This document shows, piece after piece, positions 54,029-64,000 of a stretch of DNA of 64,000 bases (within the stretch, counting starts at the first letter, position 1; each line of letters begins with the position of its first letter). The stretch is from Oidiodendron maius Zn (taxonomy: Eukaryota > Ascomycota > Leotiomycetes > Myxotrichaceae), in contig KN832899.1 of NCBI GenBank assembly GCA_000827325.1, positions 123,438 to 187,437 on the forward strand, read 5' to 3'. The translations under genes and the position numbers were made by a program. The notes beneath the pieces are model-generated. The model saw nothing but the letters and a program-made list of their open reading frames with translations, made no database searches and was not told the origin of the DNA.

Positions 54029-54949
54029 ATGAGGGCGCAAATATTTGCGGTAACTAGTTTATATGTCTTGAATTGCTTTACCCAGGCGGCTATTTATAGC
54101 AGAACGGGATTTGGTACCTACTACTACAATGTTGGGGAGGTGGACGCGTGCGGCAACGATTTTACGTTTCAGAACAAAGGTTTAGTAGAGTGTAGCTTAT
54201 CGACAGCGCTGTCACTTGACCAAGTCAACTCGGAATATCTCGTTGCCATGAACCACAGCCAACTCATCGGAGATATGGCCATGTATTGTGGAAAGAAGGT
54301 GATCGTCTCCGTCAACGGGGTACCGTCAAGCCTTCCTCTTTTCATTGGTGACGGCTGTCAGCGCTGTGGCACCGGTTCGCCCTCGAGTACTGTATGGGAC
54401 CCCAATGGAGCCCCAGGACTAGACTTTAGTTACTCGGTCCTCAGCGAGCTCTCAGCAAACGCGTGCATTGATGGCCACATCCCAATCAGCTGGGAGATCG
54501 TGGACGAGACACTCTACACCTTTGACACAAACGCCTCTGGCAGCCCAGAGGAACCCTCGGCGGGAAGTGGAAGCGGCAGTTCAGGAATCACAACCATAGC
54601 CGCAGCTCCTGCTCCTGCTTCTCAGACAAATGCACCTAATTCCAGCCCTAACCACAGTTCTGATGTCTTGACCACGACGGCGACTATCCAACGCGTCCTC
54701 ACCGGTACAGGTACTCGTACCGTCTCCGATGAACCTTCGACGACTGCCTCCCCAACATGCAACAATTCGATCAGACCGTGCGCGACAGGAACCTGGCAAT
54801 GCAATATGAATGTACTGGAGCAATGTATCGACGGAAGCTGGATACCTTACATCACATGTGCTACAGGGTTTTCCTGCTATGGAGGCAATGTTCCCTACTG
54901 TATGCCGTATATAGTTGGTGAGGGCGAGACCGAGGGACTAGTTAGCTAG
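54029..54949 (+). CDS. Secreted expansin-like (double-psi beta-barrel) protein with Cys-rich C-terminal module
   Basis: A 306-aa single-exon frame. A signal peptide (MRAQIFAVTSLYVLNCFTQA) is followed by a double-psi beta-barrel domain: GFGTYYYNVGEVDACGNDF, VAMNHSQL, YCGKKVIVSVNG, LFIGDGCQRCG, LDFSYSVLSELS and IPISWEI. That is the order in fungal expansin/RlpA/barwin-like proteins, with paired cysteines. A Ser/Thr/Ala linker (SAGSGSGSSG) comes next, then a 50-residue module with six cysteines (RPCATGTWQCNMNVLEQC..GSW..ITCATGFSC) resembling a CBM19-like chitin-binding module. Likely role: loosening or binding of cell-wall polysaccharide outside the cell. Confidence 0.8.
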   Translation: MRAQIFAVTSLYVLNCFTQAAIYSRTGFGTYYYNVGEVDACGNDFTFQNKGLVECSLSTALSLDQVNSEYLVAMNHSQLIGDMAMYCGKKVIVSVNGVPSSLPLFIGDGCQRCGTGSPSSTVWDPNGAPGLDFSYSVLSELSANACIDGHIPISWEIVDETLYTFDTNASGSPEEPSAGSGSGSSGITTIAAAPAPASQTNAPNSSPNHSSDVLTTTATIQRVLTGTGTRTVSDEPSTTASPTCNNSIRPCATGTWQCNMNVLEQCIDGSWIPYITCATGFSCYGGNVPYCMPYIVGEGETEGLVS

Positions 54950-55929
54950 AATAATAGTGGAAACCAGGGCTTTAATTTTGTCTCGGATTTTCTTACCCAG
55001 TGCGTTAACGCTCAGTCCCTGGCCTCTGTATAGATTCTGAATACACTTTTAGCAGTACTCTAACCCGTTATACATGCTTCAAGCGCTAGCGATTCTGTTT
55101 TCAGTAGGTCCCATTGTTAGAGTGCCGAGAAACACAATGTACGCAGGCATATAGTACACTGCTTGTGTATTTAATGGGCTTCTCCCACTGTAGTGGCAAA
55201 TTCAAGTCGTCAGCTCTATATCGATGCAACACCCATGAAGTAGGAATGTATCACGTGCGAATATAAATTAATACGCATACCCTTAGGTGGTCCGTGCTAT
55301 TAAATCACTTCTGAGAATTTGCAGAGCCGGACGCCGATTTCGGATGTAGCTACAACTAACGTTAAAACTGAAGATAACATAAACTCGGCCAGAATAATTA
55401 AACTGAATCAGATAACACCCATCGCATTCTCGAGAAATTGGTTCAGGATAATTGTTGTCTTCATCACTCTATAAACCACCTCTACGCATTGTTAGCAATT
55501 CCTTGAGCAAAATATGCTGTGCAGCATCCAATTGCGGCTATGATCGTGGCCGGCACGAAAGCGCTGAGTGTGTTGAGAGAGGAAGGTTAGGCAGGGAATT
55601 AGCACGGAATGAGCAAGAATTGGAGAACAGTACAACTGAGCAGGGGTGCACAGCCACAAGCGGACCCCGCCAGAAAGAATTAACCAATTCGCCTTTTACT
55701 GTAGCAAGGATCAACAGAGAGTGATTTGTTTGAGGACCGCTTTATCCTGCCACAGTGATGCATACCGGTTATGAAATATCATCTATATATCAGCCTGAGC
55801 TCAGTATGATACTCTCAAGTATAAGTCACCCTATTATTCTCGACTAACACAAAGAGAAGTAGAACAATTTCTTCTTCTAAGGAGACTTGTTACAGTATTC
55901 AACCACATCTTATATCCCCAAGTCTCATA
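54950..55929. other. Intergenic region with two dispersed-repeat copies
   Basis: Bases 55135-55205 recur at 20430-20500, and 55621-55660 matches the GGGGTGCACAG repeat seen near 24160 and 24621. A 90-codon frame at 55452 runs through the latter and looks non-coding. Confidence 0.45.
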
Positions 55930-56276
55930 ATGGGCACAGCAAACTCATGCACAATTAATATTAATAATGGCCAAAATCAGACTGCCAATTTTAATTGTAA
56001 TGGCGCGTGGCATAACACCAGTAAGCACGACTATACAGGCGCATCCCCTTTAATAGCCTTTTCTGTTACAGTAACTGAAGCTTGTCTGTCAAAGACTTCT
56101 CTTTAAACACTAGTGCTATGCTTGTGGCGTGCAACAGCGGCGGAGCTCCTGTCGAGTTTGGATGGATCGAGAGCAGTGGCTATCGGGGCTCAGGCTCATT
56201 TAGCGAGGGCGAAACAAGCGGCTTTGTTCTTATTAATGGTGATACCGTCACTGGTTTTTGGTGCAACCAGGACTAA
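55930..56276 (+). CDS. Possible small protein (90 aa), two exons
   Basis: Exon 55930-56020 and exon 56095-56276 join (74-nt intron, GTAAGC..AAAG) to 90 aa: MGTANSCTININNGQNQTAN, then FSLNTSAMLVACNSGGAPVE, and an end ..SGFVLINGDTVTGFWCNQD. The composition is beta-rich with four cysteines and many Gly/Ser/Asn, like a small lectin or other extracellular beta-sandwich, but there is no signal peptide. Without splicing the first frame stops at 56104-56106. No family recognised. Confidence 0.4.
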
Positions 56277-57007
56277 AAAGCTTTGATAAGGAGTAGCTTA
56301 AGTTTCGGCATTTATATAATGTGGATAAGGTTTTAAACGAGAAAGACCTAGGGAATTAGGGTAGGAGGAGGTCCATTAAAATTTTGTGATTTAATTTTGA
56401 AATACGCTACATTCTCTACTGTACAGTATCAGGACTAATGTCTTAAATTATTATATACTGTTCAACCATCTATCAGTCATCAGTGCTTAGAGTTACAACT
56501 CTATTGTTAGATAAGGAATTTAATATGATTACTGACAAGGAAGGATAAAGAGCAAGATTTTTTCAGGTTTGATCTAAGAGCCGTAATAACACGTCCATGG
56601 TGAGAAGTCTCTATGCCAAGATTAATCTACTGTTCAGGCATTTTAAATCTTACCCTTATAAGTCTACAAACTTATTATATAGATGATGGTGATTTCGGGG
56701 TGCATCACAAAGCGTCTGGAAATAGAGCCCGCTAAAAACAATTAACTACAGCAATACCGAACTCGTCTTCCTGTAAGGCAATTTGATTAGGATGTCATAA
56801 AGGGGTTTCTGTGCTATAGGAAGTACAGCTAAGGTCAAACCCATCTTAAAGTCGCCTATAGGAGCTGAATATGGCGTTATCTCGATCACTAGAAGTGGCT
56901 CGACAAAAATTGGTTAACTAGCGATCGATCAGTATGCATCACGTTCGAAGTGGTTCTTAATAAAGTATAACGATTTATAGTCCCGAGATGATGTGATACC
57001 AAGCAAA
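56277..57007. other. AT-rich intergenic region
   Basis: No gene or repeat recognised. Confidence 0.5.
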
Positions 57008-58399
57008 ATGCTACTGCTTATGAGACCTGAGAGGCAAAGGAAGTTACTGACTCAGTCTATAGTCTTGGCGTTCTCTTTGGCCCTATTTTGTTCGAGTACA
57101 GCGCTTCATTTCGTACGGCAGGGGTCTCTATCAGAGTTTATTATCAGCACCATAACTATTGTTCCGGTATCTGCAATTTTCCGGTTTGCCACTAAAGATA
57201 TAGTGTTAAGGTTGCAAAGGGAAGATTACGAGTTTCTAGGAGGACTGGTAAATGGGGTACTTGGGTATGGAAATGTCCGAAAGGAAGTTAGATACTAACA
57301 ATAATAGAAACGGATCTGAACTATGTTTCGCGATTATAGCAGTGACCAGACGCGAATCTATCATCGCTCAAACTGCCTTAACTGGGTCTCTCCTCTCCGG
57401 TTGCCTCGTTATATTCGGCACTTGTCTCTTGTTCGGTGGCATTCGAAATGAAAGACAATTCTATCCGCTTATTATCGCCCGTGCAAACGCACAACTGCTT
57501 GTTGTCAGTCTCGTAAGCATTGCTCTTCCAACAGCCTTTAAAAGCTGGTCTCAAGGTAGGTTGATAAGCATAGTCAATTAGGATGCTTAATCGCTCATTA
57601 TCATTAGATGGGGAATCTGGCTTAATAGCCGTATCCCGCGGAACGGCCATTGTGCTTCTTCTCGAATTTATAAGCTATTTAGGGTTCTTTTACTACACTC
57701 ATGCGGATATAACAACCAACGAGCCGGTTCCTGGCATTGGAGCATTGGCCATACAGCCCGCGTTAGTAAATATGGGTCTCCTAGCAACAGCTGTTCCTTA
57801 TCCAAGATTGGGAACTGAACAGCAAAGTTTGCGAGAGATGCGAGACACTGCACGAGAAGCACGCTCGGATAAGCCTCAATACCCCATATATGTCAACAGC
57901 CTAATTTTGCTATGTTCATTAACTGCAATGGTCTTTGTATCCATCTACATTATGGAATCTATTGAAGCGCCCAGCGATACTATGAATATATCAAAGAGCT
58001 TTGTTGGACTTGTGATAATGCCAACTATTATAGCGTCCGTTGAGCATATTACAGCAATCCTTCGCTCTCGCAGAGAAAATATAGCTTGGATTATTGAGAC
58101 CGCCTTTGGCTCTAGCATTCGAATCGCACTTTTCGTTTTCCCTATAGCCGTTATTGTCGGCTGGATCTGTGGCACCCCAGATATGAACATGATCCTCGAC
58201 CCGTTTCAGGTCATAATATTGTGTCTTACGGTCATTCTGGTAAACCATATTGTTCATAATGGGGTGTTCCATTGGTGAGTTTTTGAGTCAAAATGGATTG
58301 AACAGGATGCTTATAATGATTAGGATAGAGGGCACGATGCTGATTTCGTCGTTTCTGGAAATTGCTATTGCTGTATGGCAGTATCCAAACAACGCATAA
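57008..58399 (+). CDS. CAX-type Ca2+/H+ exchanger, divergent
   Basis: Exons 57008-57264, 57308-57555, 57608-58274 and 58324-58399 join to 415 aa; introns are 43-52 nt with normal sites. About ten membrane segments. The first alpha-repeat reads FRFATKDIVLRL..FLGGLVNGVLGNGSE (family: [27 protein letters not shown]) and the next part reads SIIAQTALTGSLLSGCLVIFG. The second repeat reads SKSFVGLVIMPTIIASVEHI (family: SK.F.GLI.LPIVGNAAEH), then FGSSIRIALFVFPIAVIVGW. The end, WIEGTMLISSFLEIAIAVWQ, is the family's usual last helix. The acidic residues of both motifs are kept, but GNAAEH has become ASVEH and the cytosolic N-terminus is very short. Family role: vacuolar Ca2+ sequestration driven by protons. 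Probably expressed; activity uncertain. Confidence 0.82.
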
Positions 58400-59319
58400 C
58401 CTGAATGACGCATATATTTGTTTAAGAAGAGGTGCTTCCTGTCGCGCTTCAAGGATCTATCGACACTAGGAGATGAAACTGCAAGGTTCCAACTATGTGC
58501 TATAAGACACGCAGAAAATAAAGGTTTACGGATGTGTCTAGCTAATTCTTCTTGCCACCGCTCCCATCCGCCCCATTTCAGTCTGCTTGGTCTGATTAGG
58601 TCATTTGTTTGAGATACAGGAGAAACTTAGGGCTAGTGTAGATATTTGTAATGCTGACTGACACCGATGTGTCGGCTTAGTAGCAAGACGCAATACAGTA
58701 GTAATTGACTTTAGAGCAAGCGTATCCTATGGCTACCAGAGTCACCCAAAATCCTCCTCCCTTCGTTACCTTCAGGCTTAAGCGCACAGACCATCTATAT
58801 CTGCACACCCATTTATGTTATCCATACAGAGCACTTCACTGGCAGAAATAGCGACATCTCATTTGTGACATCTGGCTGGCGTTTCTTCTTCCACTATCAA
58901 CGGCCAGACAACAATGGCGCCATATCTCGCCCTCGCCAAGCATATTCTTATTTAGAGCTGAAGGTTATAACTAGTTAGATTTCAATTGACCCGCCTGAAC
59001 CAAATTACTGTTCCCTCCCAAACTGCCTTACAGCCCCGTTCAAGCCCACGTGCTTCGATGTTTCAGTAGCATCTTATGAAGTACTGTGAAGGTACCGTAT
59101 GGTGAATAAAAATCAATACGCGCACCATTAACTTAGTCAAAATGGCTATCCTCCTCCTTGACTATTCCATCTAGATCACTATTGCTATCACTCTCCTCGC
59201 TCTCTTTCAACCTTAGCACGGTAGAAACTTTGCTTAAAAGCGAAGACCTTCTGTCAATGGGCTTATAGCTAGCAAAGTTCATTATTTGGGCCATTGAAAA
59301 ACCACGATCTTAACTTCAA
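58400..59319. other. Intergenic region
   Basis: A 64-codon frame at 58418-58612 has no support. Nothing else recognised. Confidence 0.5.
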
Positions 59320-59868
59320 TTAGTAGATATAAATGAGAAATCTAAGTGGAATAAAAGTCTTACTGTCTGGGTATATTAAACACTCTCTTCGAACGCTAGA
59401 TGTTGTAACCCTTTTGTAGCCAGATCGCTGGAACGCGCCCTTTAATAGTCCCGAGAATAGGATTGGCTCTTGGAATATTCTAGAAAGACTAGCGCTAGTT
59501 AGTCCTCGAGGAATTGGCATGTGTAGTATATGGGCGGCCCATTCCAAGATCAGTCGATTGTAATATGGAGCTTCCAGGTTAAAAATTTCATCAACTGTAT
59601 TATAGTCCTTGAATGCCCTACTAGCTAGGGCCATGGCGACAAGGAACATAACGGGATTTTGTGACTCGATCTTTCTGGAGCCACTATATAGTATGGGATA
59701 AAAAACAGACATCTCGTGTATATTGGAGGGTCGTTGTAAATCCCGAAGCATGCTTTTTGTTGCTACTACAGGTTTCGTTAGATAAAGATGAATGGGATAA
59801 AGTGGGATGAAGATAGATGAAGATGGTAGAAGAAGGAGGGGAGATAGAAGGAATATATATAAGAGCAT
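59320..59868 (-). pseudogene. DUF3435 recombinase relic, second copy
   Basis: The 182-codon frame has an unrelated hydrophobic start (MLLYIFLLSPLLLLPSS) and then enters DUF3435-like sequence. NPVMFLVAMALASRAFKDY corresponds to NPLLPFFAIAIANNAFRHY in the intact gene at 60096-63166; DEIFNLEAPYYNRLILEWAA and RVTTSSVRREC follow, the latter matching the catalytic Arg block. Soon after, the sequence becomes unrelated and ends. The C-terminal His and Tyr catalytic motifs are missing. It lies 227 bp downstream of the intact gene and on the same strand, but belongs to a different branch of the family. Confidence 0.65.
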
Positions 59869-60095
59869 AATGGGGCGTTGGTAGCCCTGATTACATCATG
59901 CATAGCTAGTCTCTAGGCAGATCTTGTCCCGGTGACTATAATGAGATAGTAGACCGAGCACCAATACAGCCCCGTCCTCCCAAACCTCTTCCCGTTAGCC
60001 AGATTACTCGCCGCCGCCTGCGTTCTTAGCTTCGCCTTGTCCACCTAAGAAGATTTGATCTTCAGCTAAAGTTCATCTACCTTTTTCAGGACCTT

Positions 60096-63000
60096 CTAGA
60101 CATAAATTACAAGCTCAGGCCTAGTCGCCACACCCTGGGCTGGTGTGGTAACCCTCTTTCTCTTGCGACTCACCCAATAACTCTCATGATTAGCTGACTC
60201 CACAAGCTCATATTCAGACTCGCTCTCACTCCCCGCTCCATCCCCAAGCTTCAGATCCGGCGAAGCATCGTGATGTATACTTGCAGAACACGAGGATAGA
60301 CTTGTAGTCTCATCATTACAATCTTGTCGAAATTCGTAGCCTTCTAATTCGGTACTAGATAGCGTGATACGGCTCTGGGAGCTTGCGGAGCGACTAGAAG
60401 ACCCTGCGGGTGACGCGGTGTATAGTATTCTTTTCTTCTTTCGTCCACGCTTGCCATGTACAGTTGGGGACAGTGGCATCTTCACACCAGAGCCCGCTTT
60501 GGAAATCGGAGTAGGGTGCTTCCTCGGCCTTCTCCTCCTGGACTTTCCGCCTACCTCGTCTTTAGGGATAAAACGATCTCGAGACGATAGTGTTTCTACA
60601 GTCTCGTTAACGAAGCATATGTCACTTTCCTCGCTTTTTGGCCCCCTATTAGCCTCAATAGCGCGCTTCTTCCCTCTTGTGCGGCTTTTCAGTGGAGTGA
60701 ACTTAATAAGGTCAATACCTTGGCTGTCATGACAATGATAGCGGAGACCCCGGACGGAGTCGAAAGATAAACCGCATCGCGTGTCAGGACATTGAAAAGT
60801 CTTGCTCTCGTCCGGTCCCCTGCAGGATTGCTCTAGGCATGTAAAATGTTTATTGATATGCTCCTTCCACGGCTGGGCATAGGGGAACTGCTTGAACCTG
60901 GTTTCCGGATCCAGTGCAGAATTGAAGATGCAAAAGGGGCATTGTCCTGCTGCAGCAAGGGTTTTGCGAAATCTGAGAGGATTGAATAGAAACGGGAGTG
61001 TAGCGATATCGTCCAGGTGGGTTTGACAGTGAGTGCGCCATTTAGCTTTGCTGGTAACCCATGCATCGCATTGGAAGCATAGTTCTGCGAAGCCATACTT
61101 TTGCTTAAGTGTTTTGGCACGACATCGGAAAATGTGATCCCATTCCTCGCCGCACTTGATCCTGGTAGAGAGTTAGCCTATACAAACTACTATTTGCAGA
61201 GACATGCTGTACTGATCCATGCCCTTGCTGCATACGGGGCAACAGCCATTTTTAGGGCACGAGCTGGGTCTGTAAGCTACCTGGACGTCTTCTTTATATA
61301 ATGCGATCATGTCACGAAGAACTTCTATGCCGGCCGGGCTGCGTAGACGTTCGTTTTTGAACAGCGAAGATGCCAGTTTGTCACGCAGCGGGTTCAGATG
61401 CCGGATACGGTTGAAGAAAGCGGGACGGGAGGCGACATTATCTTCGAGATCAGTGTCTTCGAGATCGGTGTCTCTGTCACCCTGCTGGATGTCACGCCAC
61501 TTACTAAGCTCTTCAGACATGGCTTGGCGCTGCTTCCACCGCAGCTCTTGCTGACGTTTCTTAGCCTCTTTAACCTCAGCCTCTGCAGTGAGCCCCTTGA
61601 GCCTTTCACCAAGGCTCTTGATCTCTTCGTGCCGCTCTACGAAGTCGGGTCGATGACGGAGGTCGTCTTGCACCTTCGCAGGCAAAGAGTGTATCATCGA
61701 TGGATGCCACTGAAGCGACATGCCGCGGAAGGAGTCCATAATGTCTCCATCCCGTTCCTTATTCCAGTAACTTGACTGGCCGTCGACGAGGAGTGAGCTC
61801 GCGTAGGCTTCGCGGCGGACATCAGGGTCACTGTGCCCAGAGAACTTCATGCTCGCTGTCTCTTCGTAGCCATCCTCTGCGAAGGGTGTTAGCAGAGCGT
61901 AGATCATCCTTGGATCCATGGACCTACCTGCGACCTTAACTATGACTTCCCTCCTACCGGCGTGCGTCGTGATATTGACTATGTATCCAGCCCTGTGGCC
62001 CAATGCTACCTTACGGCGATGGTAGGATGTTGCCTTTTCAGGCTCACCCGTGGGCCCGTCGCGGGACATACGCTGGAAGAAGGGAACATTTTTGAAGCTT
62101 TTCTTAAACTTCAAAATTTTGACCGTCCCCCGTCTTGGAGCTGGAATATCGAAGATACTTTCTAGGGAATCGTAATGTCGAAAAGCATTATTTGCTATGG
62201 CGATTGCGAAAAATGGGAGCAGAGGGTTTGCAAAGAGCGGTTCCATATCCTCGTATAGTCCATGTTTTGGTCTACATCTATGGTTACTTGCGACCGTCAC
62301 TAGTGTTCTAGACATGCACTCACCTTCTACTAGGATTTTTCACAAACCCCTTAGCATTTCTTGTGGGAATTACGCCAAGCGTTGCCTGTCCTTTTTTATT
62401 TCTAAGGATTCCAAATTCGAGATCCTAAATGCATAAGTATAGTGGTTTTGTCTAGCTAGAATCAAGCTTACCTCATAGCGCATCTCGAGAAACTCAGACA
62501 GTCGGGCAGATGTATAAATGGAGGAGAGATCTAGTGCATGATCATTTACAAGAGTGCCCAAGTGTTTCGGCTGGTACCAGTCCTTCTGCCATCTGTGCTC
62601 CATTAGGATGTTGAAATGGGCTACCGTTAAATAGACCTTCTCTCGCCTCTCCATAGAGAGATTATACTTGACTTGCATTGGCCCTAGTATGAACTAAATG
62701 AAGGAATGTGAGAAGTATGAAGAGATTTCGGGTAGGTAATACTAACGTTATAGATCGATCGTGACACTACAGATGGGATTTGTCTCTCCCCTGGCCGCCG
62801 CTGCCATCCTGCAAGAAAATCCGACCATTTCTGGTAGACCGTCCAGACACTTAAGCCCTCCGATCCCGCTATATACGTCTCCATAAAATGCTTGCTCGTC
62901 TTTAGATTATAAGGCTTGGAGCCTGGCTCAGTTATCTCATACCTAAGGTGGGAACATGCATGATTAGCAGCTTCTCCTGCGCTTCTCAGGGCCTAGGGGT

Positions 63001-63166
63001 CTTACGCATCCCAGAAGTCCATCATCATGTCATAGTTTTTCTTAGTGCCTTTTTCAACCTTGCGGAGAATCGGTTCATCAGTGGCCCCAGATTCCTCCAA
63101 TATCGGTACACCTTTCGCCCTAGCAGCCGCAATCCTATCTGCAGAACTTTTCTTTATCTGACCCAT
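60096..63166 (-). CDS. DUF3435 tyrosine recombinase (Starship captain family)
   Basis: Seven exons (63166-63006, 62942-62747, 62693-62472, 62424-62324, 62271-61928, 61876-61213, 61161-60096) join in one frame of 917 aa; the introns are 46-63 nt with GT..AG. The N-terminal part (KKNYDMMMDFWDAYE; TVYQKWSDFLAGWQRR; LWxDWY-like QKDWYQPKH; YTSARLSEFLEMRYEDL) is the standard DUF3435 core-binding region. The catalytic part has PFFQRMSRDGPTG, then HAGRREVIVKVA (Arg), MKFSGHSDPDVRREAYAS (His and candidate Tyr) and SSYWNKERDGDIMDSFRGMS. The C-terminus carries Cys2His2-like fingers (CFQCDAWV..HCQTH; CPDTRCGLSFDSVRGLRYHC) and basic nuclear-type patches. Family knowledge: DUF3435 enzymes mobilise Starships and sit at their 5' edge. 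No break is visible. Whether it is a true captain or a free-standing relative needs border data. Confidence 0.9.
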
Positions 63167-63606
63167 TTTTAATATACCTAGTTAGTATAGGAGGGACTGT
63201 AGAGAGGTAAGAGTCGTGTATACAAAGGGAAGAAGAGAGGTGAGGAGGGTATGAAATACAAGTATCTAGGCTAAAGGTAGCAAATAGTACAGAGAGTGAA
63301 GTATGAGAATAGGAGGAGCAGGAGTGAGATCTATAAGGGCACGAGGCTAGGGTTTTAAAGGACTCTATATATCCATAATTGTATACATGGCTTCTCTGGC
63401 TCCTCTTGAATGTGCAGCCAGTGTTATGGCCTCCTGAACCAGTTTCGCCAAAAGTTGCACATATTAGAGACTTGGTTAAGCAGGCTAAGCCTAAATGGTT
63501 GATACCCCTAAGCAGAAGGGAGCAAGGGTAAGCAGAGAGGGAGCTGGGAGGGAGGCGAGAGAGAGTAAAGCAGCAATCGACTAGTCAGAAAGCGAGAAGG
63601 AAATGC
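63167..63606. other. Upstream region of the DUF3435 gene; possible element border
   Basis: Purine-rich on the plus strand, with no coding frame. If the DUF3435 gene is a captain, the 5' end of the element should lie in this stretch or at the sharp composition change near 63607. Confidence 0.5.
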
Positions 63607-64000
63607 ATTAAGTTAAGGGAAATAATATATATTTATATCTATTAATAGATAGTATATACTTTATTTAAGACTAGTATATCTATTATTAACTACTAGTAGA
63701 GCTATTATAATACTAGAGAGATATAGATAATTTAAAGAATAATAGAACTAGAGTTATTAGTTCTAGATTTTATAGTTATTTAATTTTATATTAAAGTTTA
63801 AAGTTAAATATAAAGTATAAATTAAAATTACGAAAATTTTCTATTCTTATTATTAACTTATATTAATAAAGAATTAATAGAGTCTATCTTTATTAATTAT
63901 ATAAACTCTAGATAGAAAGTTATATATCTATTAAATATATCTATAAAGTAAACTAATTATTATCTTTTAATCTACTTTAAAGTTTATATAATAATATTTT
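63607..64000. other. Extremely AT-rich block, likely RIP-mutated repeat DNA
   Basis: From about 63607 to the window end the sequence is almost only A and T (I see a single CG dinucleotide, near 63829), with many TATA and TTAA strings. This contrasts sharply with the preceding DNA. Such composition in ascomycetes usually marks repeats altered by repeat-induced point mutation. Confidence 0.75.

Noticed and set aside
1-64000. tRNA, rRNA or CRISPR features
   Set aside because: No tRNA cloverleaf, rRNA-like stretch or regularly spaced short direct-repeat array was seen; a eukaryotic window would not contain CRISPR.

Overview
The window comes from a filamentous ascomycete (Pezizomycotina). Its genes carry very short introns (about 43-76 nt, GT..AG, with CTAAC or CTGAC-like branch points), and its families are fungal: HET-domain proteins, NACHT-type NLRs, a DUF3435 tyrosine recombinase, pogo/Fot1-like and Tc1-like transposases, a FRE-type ferric reductase and a SHO1-like membrane sensor. 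The last 400 bases are almost pure A+T, as in RIP-mutated repeat DNA. I cannot name the genus.

Layout, left to right. 3-722: tail of a DUF7726 gene. 2049-3945 (-): five-exon ferric reductase. 4235-21821: a span bounded by related inverted ends and TA dinucleotides. It holds a PNP-NACHT-ankyrin NLR (5450-8767), a 740-aa unknown protein, a 2EXR protein, an intact pogo-like transposase (13308-15011), a HET-ankyrin gene killed by a nonsense codon (15350-17434), and a nested 3.75-kb element carrying a HET gene (17487-21237). 22067-28837: a pair of paralogous unknown genes, a SHO1-like sensor without SH3 domain, small secreted or unknown genes and a MITE. 28838-33712: a 4.9-kb element of the same family as 17487-21237, carrying an intact HET-NACHT-WD40 gene and inserted with a TA duplication into the second paralogue. 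34645-42576: GH18 chitinase-like, coiled-coil, thaumatin-like and unknown genes. 42947-52687: a 9.7-kb Tc1-like element with about 130-bp inverted ends, holding a decayed DDE transposase, a giant HET-NACHT-WD40 gene (disrupted at its P-loop) and a HET gene. 52927-58399: coiled-coil, expansin-like, small unknown and CAX Ca2+/H+ exchanger genes. 59320-59868: DUF3435 relic. 60096-63166 (-): intact seven-exon, 917-aa DUF3435 tyrosine recombinase reading leftwards. 63607-64000: AT-rich DNA.

The genes suggest one story. DUF3435 recombinases are the 'captains' of giant fungal Starship elements, lying at the 5' border and reading into the cargo. Here the captain lies against AT-rich DNA and points into a region with ferric reductase and NLR genes, both typical Starship cargo, so much or all of the window may be Starship cargo (inference). 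Inside it, at least three cut-and-paste DNA elements (two pogo/Fot-like, one Tc1-like) each carry allorecognition or immune-receptor genes of the HET/NLR class. Two share the same ends but hold different receptor genes. That nested packaging of HET/NLR genes in small TA-target transposons is the most unusual feature of the window.
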